Shown here piece after piece: positions 34,887 through 46,376 of a stretch of 64,000 nt of DNA. Source of the stretch: Panicum virgatum (lineage: Eukaryota > Streptophyta > Magnoliopsida > Poales > Poaceae); assembly GCF_016808335.1 (NCBI RefSeq), contig NC_053150.1:30372238-30436237 (forward strand), in the 5' to 3' direction. The notes beneath the pieces are model-generated. The model searched no databases and had not been told where the DNA came from. It saw nothing but the letters and a program-made list of their open reading frames with translations. The translations under genes were made by a program, and so were the position numbers. Within the stretch, counting starts at the first letter, position 1. Each line of letters starts with the position of its first letter.

Positions 34887-37800
34887 GAGACCAAAAGATA
34901 GAGGAAGGGGCTCTTACATAAACAAGATACAAGAGAAATAAAGGTAACATGACAGAATGCATTGCATGACAGATAAGAAAGGCTAGAACAAAATAACTGT
35001 GACTCCATGGAGCTAAGGGAGTCCTTTTGAGATCCATTTTATTTCTTTGGCATCTTGGCATCCTTCTTGGGTTCTTCATCATTTTTTCCACCAGGTGCAG
35101 GTTTCTTCTTCTGTGTCTTCTTTCCACCAGGGACAGACACAGTAACTTTCTTCTTCTTAAGTAAAGCCGTTTCAGTGAGCTTACTCTCATCAATCTTACA
35201 GAAAGTGTTTCCCAGATTTTTTGTGATATAAGGAGAGAGAGTAGGTGGCTCAACATTGCAGCCAAGGTAGTTTTTGGAGGAACATTGGGGGTCCTTGAAG
35301 CCCTTTCTGAGATGTTGCATTCTTTCGCTTCTTCTTTTAAGAGGGTCTTCCACTATTGTGTCATATTTTAACTGATCTGCTTTTTCCAGAAATGTTTTGG
35401 ACCAGGGGCCAGTAGAAGGAGAAGCTCTTTGCTTAAGCTCACTGATTGGTGCGCTGGGAGAATTTTCTTGCTCCTCCACATCCTTGCATTTGCTGTTCAA
35501 GGGGGGTGTGCTGATTTCAGATTCAGCAGCCTCAAGTAAAGTGGATGAAGTATCAGGATTGCGCAATTCTTTGTAGCAGAATGAGGAAGGTATGACAGGG
35601 TATTCTTTAGGCAGTGTGAACTTAACCCCAGTGGCCATGTCTCCCATAAAATTCCAAGCCTGAGAAGCAAGAAACTGCTTGGCCTAATTAAAACTTGTGG
35701 GATTGGCTAGCAAAGCAGTGAAGAAGTCAACCAATGATGTGGGATCATCATTGATACATTTGCAGAGTTGGAATTAAAAAAATTGGCCAAAAGCCTGACA
35801 GATTTAGGGTTGGATCTCTGAGGAAGGTGCAGATAACTGTACTCCAAAGAACTAAATATAGGATTAGCCACTGGTTCATGCAATTCAACAAAACCAAGAT
35901 GAATTTTCTCCTCATGAACAAAGTTCTCATCTTCAGGTCCATTCATCGGTTCTTCAGGCTGGATTTCATCAGGATTTATCTGCTCTGCTGATAGAAAAAC
36001 TTCAACATGATTTGCTGGAGGCTGGGGGTCTTGCTCCATGTCATCATCAGACCCCTCTGATGGAACATTCTCATTGATAATGTCTTCAGTATGTGGACCA
36101 AAAACAAGCTCTGCATCTAGATTCTCAGCAATCTGAACAAGGTCATCAATTCCTCCCAAATCATCTTCTAGTGGAGCATTGAGATCAATCACATTAGCCT
36201 GATCTTGTGGGGCCTGCAAAAGATCATTGAGCTCTAAAAAGGCTTCTCCTTGCTGTTGCTGAATAGGAACATTCACAAAGTTATTTGCTGCTGGTAACAC
36301 AGGGCCATTAACATCCTGTTCAGGCCAAAGCCCCCAACCTTCAGCCTCCATTGTCTGATTAGCATCATTAGCAACATTAACCCCATTGTTGACATTAGCC
36401 TCATTACCCAGATCATTCTGTGGGCCATTGACTGGGTTGTTAATAGGCTGGCCAAACCCAAAAAACTCAAAGAGGTTGGGCTGAATGTCTTCTTGCCCAT
36501 TGGGGGGTTCATCTTCATGAAGTGGCCCACCACCTAGTGGAGTGACCTGAAGAATTTCGCATTGGGCAGTCCAGGAATCTCCCTCAAAATTTTCACCCTC
36601 AGAACAGATTAGGAACCACGGAATTTCAGTTGAGTCAACAACTCTGGCTTTGATAATGATCCCGGCAAGGTGATTTGGGTCCTCTTCCCACACTAGCAGT
36701 GTTCCAAAGTTAGAGATAGCCTTTTCTGTATCCTTTTGTTCCCAGTAGTCAATGTTAAACCCTAAAATCATAAGCCAGACATCATAGTTCATCATTGTGG
36801 TTCTGTTGTTTCAACCTCTATTATGGGCCTTAAAACTCAAGTGGTAATTTCCATAGTTGTGTGGGCTATTCTGAATGAGGAAATCTCTATCATGATAAAA
36901 GTTAAGCCTCACATAAGCTGACCATGAGGACATGACTAAATACTTCTAAATCCAATTTTCGATGGTTGCAGAGAAAATCATCAACCAAGTCTCTCATAGA
37001 CTAAAATGATACCTGCTCAGCTGGGAGGGGGTCGATGGTGACGATAGCGAGGTCGTTGTTGTGCCGCCTTGCATGACCAAGCACTACCCGAACATGGGCT
37101 TTCTTCCTTCAACATGGACTCGATTAGCCCCTCTAGGCAGAAAGGGAGTAGGATCGATGAAGCGGTAAGCCATTGAATCCAATGGAGAAGCTGTGGCTTG
37201 CAGATGAACAGGAGTCGCCGATGAGGTCTGCTGATTATCTGAGCTAGGGTGCCAAGCAGGGGGTGAGCAAGCTTGGGTGGGCGGCGGATGTTGCTGGGGT
37301 GGATGCTGCAAAAGATGAGTGAAAATGTTGGAGCGATCAGCGATAGATTGAGGAGGCGGAGGCCCCTAGGCGATGGAAGAGGAAGGGTTTCTTGGTTCCA
37401 AACCAAGAAGCGCTTGAGCAAGATGACCAAAAGAGGGGAAAATCAGTGGCTTGCTTCCACTCGGCCCAGATGTCAGTTATTGTTGGGTAGAAAACCAGGT
37501 ACTGGAATTACAAGGGTCATCAATGATCGGGAAGGAAGGCAAGCTACCTGATCGGAGCAATCCCGGGAACCGAGGCTGAAATCTGCAGGAGAGTGCAACA
37601 TGTCCCAATCTGAAATAAGAGGTGCAACAGACACTGTTGCTACACATGGGCCGACCACGCTTATAGGAAAGACAGCGAGTGCATGGTGGCCCAATGGGCC
37701 TGATTGATGGAGAGCGAAGATTTGGGAGGTTTCCTTGGCCATTTATTGGAGGTTTTGAGTTCAAATTTAAATCAAGATTCAAGCTAGATTTTCGGGTCAG

Positions 37801-38291
37801 TGTGTTCTTCGCATGAAGGTCTGACTGAAGAATGTTTTTTTCAAAAATCATCTGTGTTAAGGCGACTGAAGACAAATGATTTCTTAGGTAGTGAAGTACC
37901 CAACAGAATGCGATTAGCACTGGAAAGGGGTGGTGAAGAACGAACAGCATCAGCATAAGATTTCTTTTTTGAACGAACCTCTATCCAATGAAAGTTGGTA
38001 CCAAGAAAAGCTGAGATGAAAGATTCAGCAAGGTGGAGGCCACGCTCATTCCAGAGAAAGAATGCAACTTTGAAAGATGCATCAGAAATGATGCCAAAGT
38101 TATAAATCATGAGTCCCACCTCACGAGAAAAAACTATGAACTTGAAAACCCAATCTTTGATCTCAACCATAGCAAAACCTCCAAGAACTGATTGGAGAAT
38201 AAGGCCAACATTTTTCTCATCCAATTTTAGTTTAGAGTGAGCGAAAGATGCAATAGCCAGAAACTATGGGCATCATCAGGAGATGATGAGG
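34887..38291 (-). pseudogene. LINE ORF1 (nucleic-acid-binding protein), decayed
   Basis: Minus strand. From 38224 the frame gives VGLILQSVLGGFAMVEIKD and following residues, as in plant LINE ORF1 proteins. A Cys-rich knuckle (CCTSYFRLGHVALSC) follows near 37620-37570. Frames then continue through 36795-35707 (acidic, Asn/Pro-rich) and 35647-35039 (Lys-rich tail with KKKKVTVSVPGGKK). Frameshifts separate the pieces. ORF1 coats LINE RNA. The gap to ORF2 is about 150 bp, as usual. The 5' part is split off by the 2.8-kb TG..CA element at 38292. Confidence 0.8.
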
Positions 38292-41110
38292 TGTAACACC
38301 CTAAAATTTACTTCTGAAACTGTTCACAATAGCTATTTAATTTTTAGAGTCAAAAGGAATTAATTTTGCAATATTTAAAACTCACCATAGGCTCCAATTT
38401 AATTTGTTGCATTCATGCTAGTGCATATTTTATTTTTGTATGATTGTGTTTGAGTTTATGAAGTTCCCAGAAAATTTTCAAATTTTTCTGAAGCTTTTAT
38501 CTATTTTCTATGAATTTATTTCAATTTCTGGGCGTTAAAAACCCTTTTTCTTTTTCCTTTACCTCTTTTCTTTTTCTTTTTCGGTTTTCCTTCTCTTCTT
38601 GAGCCGTTGCTAGTTCACCGCACCAGCCTCTTCTTTTTTCTTTCTCCGCCGGCCCAGTTGTTCCCTCTCTTTTGCTCCACGGCCCAAGTCGGACCGTTTT
38701 TCTTTTTCCCTCCCTCACTCCTGTTTCTCTCACTGACCGGGTGACCCCACCCGTCAGTCCCACCTTCCTCCTCCTGCCGGGTTCGGCCGGGACTCTGATC
38801 TACACCTGGGCCCGCGGACCCACACGCCGAGGCCGACTCGGCCTAGCCCAGCTGCCCGCGTTGCCCTTTTTCTCCCCGTGTTCCCGCCCCCGCTCAACCC
38901 TAGCCGCTTTCTTGTTTCGCTCTGTGCAAGCACGTGCTCCGCCGCCGCCGCCTGGGCACCTCTGCGCCACCGTCGATCCGCCGCCTCGCTCCTCCTCCGG
39001 CCGTTTGGCTAGCGTGGTGGGTTTCGTGGTGAGCTACTTATTCTTTCCCTCTCCGGTTTGCCTTTGTTTTGTGCCCACACGAGCCCTCCCGCACTTGTCG
39101 GAGCGCCGCCGCTGCCCGGTCGCCGCCCGCGACCCCCGCTTTGGTTTCCCCGCCTCGTGCTTGATCTCCAGAGCCTCTCCGCGCAATTTTTAGCGCACCG
39201 TAGCGCCGAGAAGCCGCTGCTCCGGTGAGCCCCCGCCGCGGGCATGGCGCGCCGCCGCTCGCCGGCGTCAGCTGCCGCCGCCGGCCGCCCTGATCCGATT
39301 CCAGCCGCCCGATCAAAGATCAATGGCGCAGATCCGATCCAATCTCAGTCAACCGAACCCCCTCCGGTCAGTTGCTGTCCTTTTGCACAAAACCCCTTAG
39401 TTTTTACTAAATCAACCCGCCGTCCTCTTGTTTTCAAAAATAATTCTGTCTTAGTCCATTTTCTTACAGAAAACCCCCTGATCTTTTCTAATATAGAACC
39501 CGCCATCCAAATTCATGTTTTTACATGTTGGCCCTCGTGTTTTTATATAAAATTGTGTTTTAGTCCCTGGTTTATTGCTGTTTAGCCCGTTTTAACTGTC
39601 TTTCTCACAAATAAGCCCATGTAACACCGTTTTTAGCGTATCTTTAGCGTTTTAACTCCATTTTTAGCGTTCTTGGTACCATTTTGATCGTTGTGACGTG
39701 TAGAACCTGTTTTTAACTGTTTTATCTCTGTTTATATTGATTGGTGTACTGTTTTATTATTTTATTCTTTGTGTGCTTGTATGTACCATTGTGTGATGCG
39801 TAGAGAACGAGCAGTTCGAGGAGTTTGCTGAAGGTGAAGGCTTTGAAGACTCTGAGCAGCTTTCGGATCCTGTGGAAGGCAAGTGTCCTTGATGCATACC
39901 CGCTTTACCTATACAACATGAATTTTAATTACATTGTTTATTTATTGCTTGCATTAATTTTGATGGGTTCCTACCAAGGATGACTAGATTCTTTTACCCT
40001 TACCTTGCAGCCGGGTTACTTAATTAATTTTGATGGTAGATGCTGCTTAGTTTGCTTAACTGGGATGGTATTAAACAACATGAATACTTATTTATGCTCT
40101 ATGTTCAACTGTGATGATTCAATTACAAAACCATAAATATTAATCGGAACATGGAGCGACCACTCAGGACTATAGTGCAACCACAAGGCTATATGGCTCT
40201 GGCTTGGTCAATTAATTAGAAACCTTAGTATGCGATATGCTTTACCTTAAAAGGGCTAGGGGGTGTCGGTAGTTGGTGTATAGACCTGTTCGTTTGGGTT
40301 GTGGGCTTAGCTAAGACACGTTACTCTTAAGGGAGCTTTATACACTACGTTGTTCATGTGACCTAGCGAGCAGTCCACACTAGGGAATCTTTGTAAAGAC
40401 CTCGTAGTGAATCCCTAGCCACTCACCAAAGGAAGTGTTTAAGGTCTTTGCAAACTCGGGCAACATGGGAAACACGACTTGTGGGTAAAGATGTGCCATC
40501 TCTGCAGAGTGTAAAACTAACCGGTTAGCCGTGCTCAAGGTCATGAGCAGCCTGGACCCTCACATGAGTAAACTATGGAAGATGGACTTAAATTGTGCAT
40601 TTAATTTATGTTGAGTATGCTTTACATTAATTGTGGGATGGTATACACTTATACTTGCTAGTAATTAAGTTGCTTAATAAAATTTGACCAACTAAAATGC
40701 TAACTGCTTAAACCCATCAGCCTTTCCACATATAAAGCCTTGCATGTTTATTATACTATTCTCCTCTTGCTGAGTACAACTGCTCACGCTTGTGTTTATT
40801 TATTTGCATCTACACTACCCGGACTGCTGCTCAGACGAGAGATTTGAGGATTTCCCTGGAGATTTCGACGAGTTCTAGGCGAGCGTGCTTCCAGTCGATT
40901 GCCTGTGGAGACGTCCGTGTTATTTCCGCTGCTAGTACTCGCTTATTTGTTTAGTTTATGAGACTTTCGGTCATGTAATAATTATAATACTCTCTTTATG
41001 TTTTGGCACTATCTTTTGGTATTCACTGAGTCGTTACATGTGTGTAAATTTTGATCCTGGCGCACATGTAATATTTGCATCTGGTTTTGCCTTTGAAACC
41101 GGGTGTGACA
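38292..41110 (+). mobile_element. 2.8-kb TG..CA element with 5-bp target duplication (solo LTR or LTR-like)
   Basis: The ends are TGTAACACCC (38292) and GGGTGTGACA (41110), flanked by a perfect TGAGG duplication (38287-38291 and 41111-41115). At 2819 bp it is either a solo LTR from a family with very long LTRs or a protein-poor non-autonomous element. It is organised like a transcription unit on the plus strand. A pyrimidine-rich then GC-rich leader (38520-39250) comes first, then T-rich intron-like sequence, then a small acidic exon at 39804-39878 and a second at 40835-40878. It splits the 5' part of the LINE. Confidence 0.9.
39804..40878 (+). CDS. Possible spliced acidic reading frame inside the 2.8-kb TG..CA element
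   Basis: Two exon-like pieces fit together. 39804-39878 is preceded by GCGTAG and followed by GCAAGT, a GC-type donor. 40835-40878 is preceded by GCTGCTCAG. Joined, one frame reads NEQFEEFAEGEGFEDSEQ and onward to DERFEDFPGDFDEF and a stop at 40876-40878. It is strikingly Asp/Glu/Phe-rich. A possible first exon begins with ATG at 39244 and ends at a GTCAGT donor (39366), but its phase does not fit the acidic frame. The alternative frame is also open, so protein coding is not proved. No known domain. Transcript evidence would decide. Confidence 0.35.
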
Positions 41111-41470
41111 TGAGGTTCCGAGGACACCGAGACGAGATCGTACCTTATTGGAGAATTCAACACCAGGAGCAGGATCTAGGAGAGATGAAGACATACTTGG
41201 AGAAGGGATGATGCAGACCAGAAGGAGGATCAGATGCGCAGAAATCCATGGTCAGACGCCAAGGGGGATGCAGCTCTCAGTCTCACCATGGTGTGCTGAG
41301 ACATCTACGAGCGCAGAGGTTGAGGAGCCCCTTCCCTGGGAGCGAGAGACGACGGTGAGGAGCTTGTTGAAGGCGCGAACCGAGGCGGGTCTGGCGACAG
41401 GGAGCAATTCGTCGAACAACTTCCTCTTTTTATCTAGCCAACAAGTTTTAACTAGTCTCTTCGAAATGCT
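41111..41470 (-). pseudogene. 5' end of the split LINE (leader and start of ORF1)
   Basis: Minus strand: a frame beginning near 41194 (MSSSLLDPAPGVEFSNKVRS) runs into the TGAGG duplication. Beyond the inserted element it resumes as FLAIASFAHSKLKLDEKNVG with a TAG just before. The upstream 41200-41470 is GC-rich leader. The LINE 5' boundary is not sharp. Confidence 0.6.
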
Positions 41471-41663
41471 TTAGATGCACTTCCAACCCTCTTTAAATTA
41501 GTTCAAATATTTGTACAATTTCTTCAAAGTGAAGTCATTTTTTTAAAAAAATAGTATATAAAAAAAGTTGAAGGTGCATTTAAGGATCACCAATTAATTT
41601 GCACCCTAGCCGACGTCAATAATTATTTAGGGGCATATATGTGTAACTCAATCACATCTCTCC
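41471..41663 (-). other. Probable 3' UTR of the DUF707 gene
   Basis: AT-rich sequence directly downstream of the stop codon, separating the gene from the LINE 5' end. No clear polyadenylation signal can be singled out. Confidence 0.4.
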
Positions 41664-43518
41664 CTAACGATGACTCTGATCGCGCGGGGCTGCATCCGAT
41701 TGGGCAAGAAGAGCTGCTGCCTGGGCCTTGTCCGCGTTGTGCAATCTTGCTTTGAACATGCCGAACTCCGCCGACGCCCGGAGCCGCACCTTGCGGCGGC
41801 TTCCATCCAAGGTTTCGTTGCCCGGGTTCCCCAGCGTAAACCCCCGGTGATGCGCCACGTACTGCGCGTCCACGATGCCGATCTGCTTCTCAGGCTCCTG
41901 CACGCGCGCAAGTTATATATCTACAGCAGTTGGACAGCAAGGAGATGAACAGAACAGGTGATAATTCTGATCGAGTTGGTTCTCACGTCGACGCATCTCC
42001 AGAAGTTCCAATCGAGACCCCAGCCATGGACGAGGTCGTTCTGGATCATGTGCCAGACGCACGCCCATGCCTCCCTCGTGAAGACGGGCGCGTTCACCTC
42101 CACGAACGCGCTGCACGGCCGCTTGTGCACGTCGTCACTGCACTTGCCGGCAGACGTCGACCTGTGCATAGAATCAATGCTTCGTATATTAGCAAACTGG
42201 AGCATAATTAAGATAGATACCAGTACTTGTGGCTAGCTAGCTAGCTAGTTAATAAAAGGAAACACTTGCGTGTGTATCTCGGTGTCGTTCCTCCTGACGT
42301 TGATGTCGTAGGTCTTCACCCCCCGGGTGATGTCCATGCCCGGCTGCGAGATCTCCAGCCCGTGCTTCCTCACAATCTTGATGTACTCCTCCGCGTCGAA
42401 GGTCTCGGAGCCGAGGTCCTGGTCCCAGATGAAGATGTACTCATACGGCGCCACGATGCTTGGGTGCATGAACCTCTTGGCGTACCACCTACGCCGCATT
42501 TCGTTACAACTTATATATTGTTCAGTGTTAACAATGTAATAGCTGATCTCAACGAGATGGATGAACTAGCATTGGTGCCGTAGTACATTGCATATGTGCA
42601 CAAACATACTGGTTGCTGCTCCTCACCACTTGGCCTGCTTCCTGGCGCTGACATGGACGGCCTGCTTGGACCACTCGAATTCGTCCCACTCCGTCGTGTG
42701 CCCGTCATAGTGGAACAGCAACACGTCAAAATTTTCAGAGAACTGCACGACAATCCAAATAGCATTCGCAAGGCGGCGGCCATGATATTGTTCAGTTTAC
42801 AGATCACTGAAAATAATCTGGGAACATAACAAGAAATTGATTACTTTCCCACCTTGTGAACAGTGGCGTTAACGTTGACCTTGTCACTGTAACCAACTGT
42901 CAGCACCAAAAGGTACTTGCGAGTGGGGGTGTCCTGCTCATTGATCCCACAAGTTCAGTCAGAGACGCCATGAAAAAACACTCAATTCGGTAAGGTCATA
43001 GTTCTAAGCGTAACGACGGTGAAACCAGCGACCTCACGCGGGTGTCCCCACAGCCGGCGCATGTGAAGATCAGACTCTCCAACTACGACGTTTGGTGGTA
43101 GCCTCTCCGCGCCTTTCGGCGGCTTTGCCGGTGCAACAAACTTCTGCAGCAAATAATTAGAAAAAAATTAAGCATATTAAGTGGTGACTGTCTGAGGCTT
43201 GTATAACTGGATTCTTTCAATTTCAGCAAACTGCTGAATACCTATCCATATAGGAAATCAATTGAACTGTCAACAAGTTCAGAGTTGTACCTCTGAACTA
43301 GCATTTGACTGCAGGAGTGGAGTCCTGTCCACAGTAGAAGTGTCGTTTCTGATCGGCGTCGAGAATCTGCCAAGTAGGTAGCTGGCAACGAAGGTGCAGT
43401 TCCCATCACCAAAGCTGAAGGGATTCACCTTTGGTGTGATTTGTACAGGAAAAGAAACGCCGATGAAGAATCCGATTGCTGCCGCAGACAATACCGCAAG
43501 GAGTGGATTTAGTTTCAT
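41664..43518 (-). CDS. DUF707 family protein, 7 exons, intact
   Basis: Minus-strand exons: 43291-43518, 43033-43143, 42853-42933, 42627-42742, 42270-42488, 41987-42161, 41664-41897. They total 1164 nt, encoding 387 residues, and all phases fit. The N-terminus has one hydrophobic segment (about residues 5-23, LLAVLSAAAIGFFIGVSF), so the protein is probably a type II membrane or secretory-pathway protein. The body carries DUF707 hallmarks: KYLLVLTVGYSDKVNVNATV, FDVLLFHYDG, WWYAKRFMHP, YIFIWDQDLG and HGWGLDWNFWRCV. The family, sometimes called 'lysine ketoglutarate reductase trans-splicing related', has no established biochemical role; its fold suggests glycosyltransferase relatives, which is inference. 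Intron 5 uses a GC donor (GCAAGT). Intron 5 also holds a (GCTA)n run. This is the only host gene in the window that looks fully functional. Confidence 0.93.
42231..42250. repeat. (GCTA)n microsatellite in DUF707 intron 5
   Basis: Four to five tandem GCTA units close to the GC donor of the same intron. Confidence 0.85.
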
Positions 43519-43529
43519 TCTGACTATTC

Positions 43530-43954
43530 ACTAGGAAGATCAGAAGTAGATGTTAGTCTTGCTAGTCCAAAATAAAAGATAGAATCAATTGGGCAAAAGT
43601 TGAACTAACATAATGGCTAAAATTAATTGAGGCGCTAAGTATGATTATGAGTAAGTATTTGTTAAACAAAATGATTATGATGTTTAAGTAGGCACATCCC
43701 ACATCGTGGTAGGAGCTAAGGTGTAGAACTATAAGCGGTCTTCTAAACTGGGTGGTACATCCGATTTGTGTAATAAGCATTTTACCTCGTTATATCAGCT
43801 GAAAATTCAGACATGCAACATATTGCAGCACCTACTATGAAGATAATTATTGTTGACTGAAAGGTTTACCTGAAAAACGGAAAATAAAAGCCAAGGGGCA
43901 GTAATTATCCAACTCCAAAGAGAGAAAAAAACTTTTAACGAGTTTAAGACTTAC
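43530..43954 (-). other. Probable 5' UTR intron of the DUF707 gene
   Basis: On the minus strand a GTAAGT donor lies at 43954-43949. A pyrimidine-containing acceptor ending in CTAG lies just upstream of the ATG (exon resumes about 43530, ATG at 43518). The intervening AT-rich sequence has no supported gene. Confidence 0.5.
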
Positions 43955-44053
43955 AATCATAGGTAACGCTCAGATTGTCCACGGTATATATGTGAGAGCT
44001 GGTAGATGAGAGAATCTCAGAACTTCGGAGCTGCATCCAGGTCCTTTACACCC

Positions 44054-44062
44054 CTTTATACC
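44054..44062 (-). promoter_or_regulatory. Probable TATA box of the DUF707 gene
   Basis: The minus strand reads GTATAAAGG here, about 100 bases before the 5' UTR intron donor, which places a transcription start near 44030. Confidence 0.55.
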
Positions 44063-44501
44063 AGCATCCTGAAATTGTTCATTCCGACGACGACTTGGGT
44101 GGGTCATAAAGGAGTAGTAAAGTAGCAATAGTACTAGGATTTCTCATGGTAGCTTGTACAGTAAAAAGTGTTAACTTAGACTAACATTAAGAGAGATTCC
44201 TTTTCAGCTTTGAGCTACTCACTCTAAACTACTTCTTACGCGGTCAATGTTCAAGATCGCACAAAACGTAGAAGAGTGAAAGGGAGGAGGGACGTAATTA
44301 GCCACGTCGTAGATACGACGCATAGTTCCACTTGCGAGGATGATGCAGACTCCGGCCATCCATTGATCACTAGGTCTTGAGCCCCGTACGTGCTTTGCTG
44401 ATCTATGAAGTAAGTGCTATACTTTTTTGACAGTAGTGCTTAAGGATGTCATTGATAAGCACAACCTCCAAGGTCAACACGCTTGCCCTGGTTCCTTTAA
44501 C
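44063..44501. other. Upstream region of DUF707, no further feature
   Basis: Presumed promoter sequence; no additional gene or repeat boundary supported. Confidence 0.4.
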
Positions 44502-44730
44502 GATGGGCCTCCTCTAACGATGGGCGACATCGTCTGGTGAAGGTATATTTTATTCAATCAACAGTGCGAAAAAGCTCTCGCTAGCGAGAACTTAGTCACC
44601 TATCTCATACGCATTCATCTCACATACACACGCTTCACGAAGCTGTACCTGGGCCTGTTCCTCATAGGCTCATACCTCTCTCTCCTCCACGTCCACTGGC
44701 GACTTCACCACTCCTTTGGAGGAGGCTTTA
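44502..44730. mobile_element. Diverged relative of the 13.7-kb MITE family
   Basis: Begins GGGCCTCCTCTAACG and ends with GGAGGAGGCTTTA, matching the inverted ends at 13693-13938. Both copies share an internal CTCGCTAGCGAGA-like motif. The target duplication is unclear. Confidence 0.5.
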
Positions 44731-46056
44731 GGATAGCATAAGATCTAGCTAGGTCAGCAAACATACCATAGAGTATACATGAGTAATAATTTATATTAAT
44801 TTTGTTCTATTATTCCATCGTGTATTTCTTAATACTCCATACATTCTCTTTTGATAGTCCTATTTCATTATTAGCTTAATTTTAAAAAAATAAGATGCAT
44901 TACTTTTTTTCTTAGAAAACATGGGTGTTGTGCTAAGTAGGAAATAAGAAAGAAATAAGGTGCCTTTGTTTTGTATGTGTGTGATGAAGAAAAAAAAAAT
45001 ACTCCCGCAGCCTCTCCATATATAGTATGCCTGCGATTGGGGGAAATAATTGGCGATAAGAAAACCTAAGAGGCCCTCAACAAAAAAGAATTGACTAGAC
45101 AAAAAAAAAGGAATGCGATTAGGGGAAAAATTGGCGATAAAAAAATGTGACAAGAGATCGAACCCATGACCTGTCTAAAAAGCAAAAGGGCTCAACCACT
45201 ACGCTACAAGAGATGCTTTGAATAAAAAAAATGATGCACAGGTAGGCAGCGAACATTGAAACCCAGATTTCACCAACAAATGCGATGCCCTCTTCCACAG
45301 CTATAATTTTGAAAGCGGTTGCATCCAATCATTTTTATATGGTGTAACACACAACCTCTTTTTTCTGATTTTTCTGAAAATCGGCATCTCTTATTTGATA
45401 GCATCTATTTGTATGTAAATTGCTATTTTTTGCATCTTTTTCATATGCTTATTTTCTAACACCAAAGAAGATAATAGAAAAAATATGTTTTTGAATAACA
45501 ATTGTAAAGTAACTTGGTATTTTCTAATATTATGTTAAACATAAGGTTGTGTTCAAATTAGAGGTGTATACGAGTTTAAAAATATTATAAGGGTATTCAA
45601 ATCTCAAGTTTCAGTTGAGTTATATGAAACTATATGAGAGATGTATCATTTATGAATAATGTACGGTCCAACTTTACTAAAACTATTTAAGATTTATGGC
45701 ACACTTATGGATAAAAAATATATGATCATGTCAATTTGTAGCATTTTCTGACAAAATTTAGATATCACTGTAATTATTATGTGGTAATTTGGAGAAATAA
45801 TATTGAACTGTCCTTAAAAGATATTGAATTTTTTTATCAATCTCCAAGAAATGGGCTACAAGAGAACATATGAGCCTAAATATATTTTTATGTAACTTTT
45901 GGGATCTTATTGGCATTTTATTGAACATGTTTTTTGTAGAAAGTAGATGCATAGTAGATTGATTCGATTGGGTTTCTCTGTCGGCTTTGGCCCTTCATAA
46001 ATATATGGTGGGATGGTCTGTACTCGTTGGGAGTCGAAACCCATACATATCTTGTG
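44731..46056. other. AT-rich intergenic sequence
   Basis: No gene supported. It contains a direct repeat of TGCGATT.GGGGAAA..ATTGGCGATAA (about 45031 and 45113) and the SINE-like piece at 45110-45215. Confidence 0.45.
45110..45215 (-). mobile_element. tRNA-derived SINE-like fragment
   Basis: On the minus strand the sequence has an A-box-like stretch (TAGCGTAGTGGTTGAGC) and, about 30 bases on, a B-box-like stretch (GGGTTCGATCTC), at the spacing of an internal RNA polymerase III promoter. A T-rich tail follows. It does not fold as a complete tRNA. Confidence 0.5.
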
Positions 46057-46376
46057 TCAAAATACAACTCTTAGATTGGATTGATCTGCATAGACCGGTT
46101 TGACCGGTCCACCAACTGTCTGATCGCCCTTATACCGGTTTGATCGGTTAGACTCAGGTGCAGGTCTTCCTAGAGGCATAGCTTCCTCGTCTAGACTCCA
46201 AATTGGACGGTTTATATATGCATTTCGATCGTCTCGACAAGATATATGCAATTGTGCAGTTCAATTGGCAATTTGACGATATTACACAGACCAGTCTGCT
46301 GGTTTAAATAATCAATCTGACCAGTTTGCTCAGATTGTCCAGCAAACCTGAATTTTACTAATTTTGGGTGTCAACA
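46057..46376 (+). mobile_element. LTR fragment with ACCGGTTTGACCGGT motifs
   Basis: Repeated ACCGGTTTGA.CGGT and related motifs and a terminus GGGTGTCAACA at 46376 are typical of a grass LTR 3' end. The left end and target duplication are not visible. Confidence 0.5.

Noticed and set aside
35707..36795. 362-codon acidic frame as an independent host gene
   Set aside because: It sits in order and orientation between LINE ORF1 pieces and ORF2, so it is best explained as part of the LINE.
38672..39585. Two GC-rich plus-strand frames of 173 and 113 codons as stand-alone genes
   Set aside because: They lie in the leader of the 2.8-kb TG..CA element. One may contribute a first exon, but its phase does not fit the acidic exon and no domain is present.
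45110..45215. Functional tRNA gene
   Set aside because: A- and B-box-like motifs are present but the acceptor and anticodon stems cannot be formed; a SINE origin fits better.
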